This document shows positions 63,017 to 64,000 of a stretch of DNA of 64,000 bases, piece after piece. The position numbers and the translations under genes were made by a program. The notes beneath the pieces were generated by a model that saw nothing but the letters and a program-made list of their open reading frames with translations, did no database searches and was not told where the DNA came from. Origin of the DNA: Numida meleagris (Eukaryota > Chordata > Aves > Galliformes > Numididae); assembly GCF_002078875.1 (NCBI RefSeq), contig NC_034409.1, forward strand, positions 15,353,111 through 15,417,110, given 5' to 3'. How positions within the stretch are numbered: position 1 is the first letter of the stretch; every line of letters starts with the position of its first letter.

Positions 63017-64000
<984 letters not shown>

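Overview
This is vertebrate genomic DNA and almost certainly avian, probably from a galliform bird. It is AT-rich, with no operon structure and no long open reading frames. Genuine coding sequence occurs only as short exons with consensus splice sites, separated by introns of 0.8 to 12 kb. The bird assignment rests on the repeats. There are about a dozen 5'-truncated or decayed CR1 (LINE) copies with the CR1-type 3' end (octamer-like ATTCTATG repeats, preceded by a TTCCAACC-type motif). There is also a mariner relic of the Galluhop/Mariner1_GG type with terminal inverted repeats.

The window is one gene on the + strand, a copine best matched to copine-8 (CPNE8). Thirteen consecutive internal exons are visible: 8609-8655, 18170-18273, 21050-21089, 21879-21955, 34141-34204, 38835-38938, 40083-40187, 43379-43420, 49633-49708, 53155-53208, 54710-54771, 62970-63016 and 63781-63962. 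Every junction is AG/GT and all phases fit, giving 1004 nt (about 334 codons) of uninterrupted reading frame. The encoded protein runs from inside C2A, through C2B and a lysine-rich linker, into the N-terminal half of the von Willebrand factor A (copine) domain. The first coding exon(s), with the N-terminus and the start of C2A, lie upstream of the window. The rest of the VWA domain and the C-terminus lie downstream.

Region by region: 1-8608 is intron with an unrecognised GC-richer block (1225-1690), an antisense CR1 (2728-3262) and an essentially full-length dead mariner (4671-5981). 8656-34140 holds exons 2-4 in the window and large introns with CR1 pieces, including a CR1 RT fragment at 29315-30437. 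34205-43420 holds the C2B exons and a long antisense CR1 (36904-38115). 43421-54771 holds the end of C2B, the lysine-rich exon and the start of the copine domain, plus a candidate conserved noncoding block near 45.6-46.1 kb. 54772-64000 holds a large intron with two antisense CR1 tails and then the two exons that open the VWA domain.

No second gene, RNA gene, CRISPR array or novel gene system could be supported. The points most worth checking are noncoding blocks with non-repeat composition, in-frame skippable exons, and the structure of the transposon relics.
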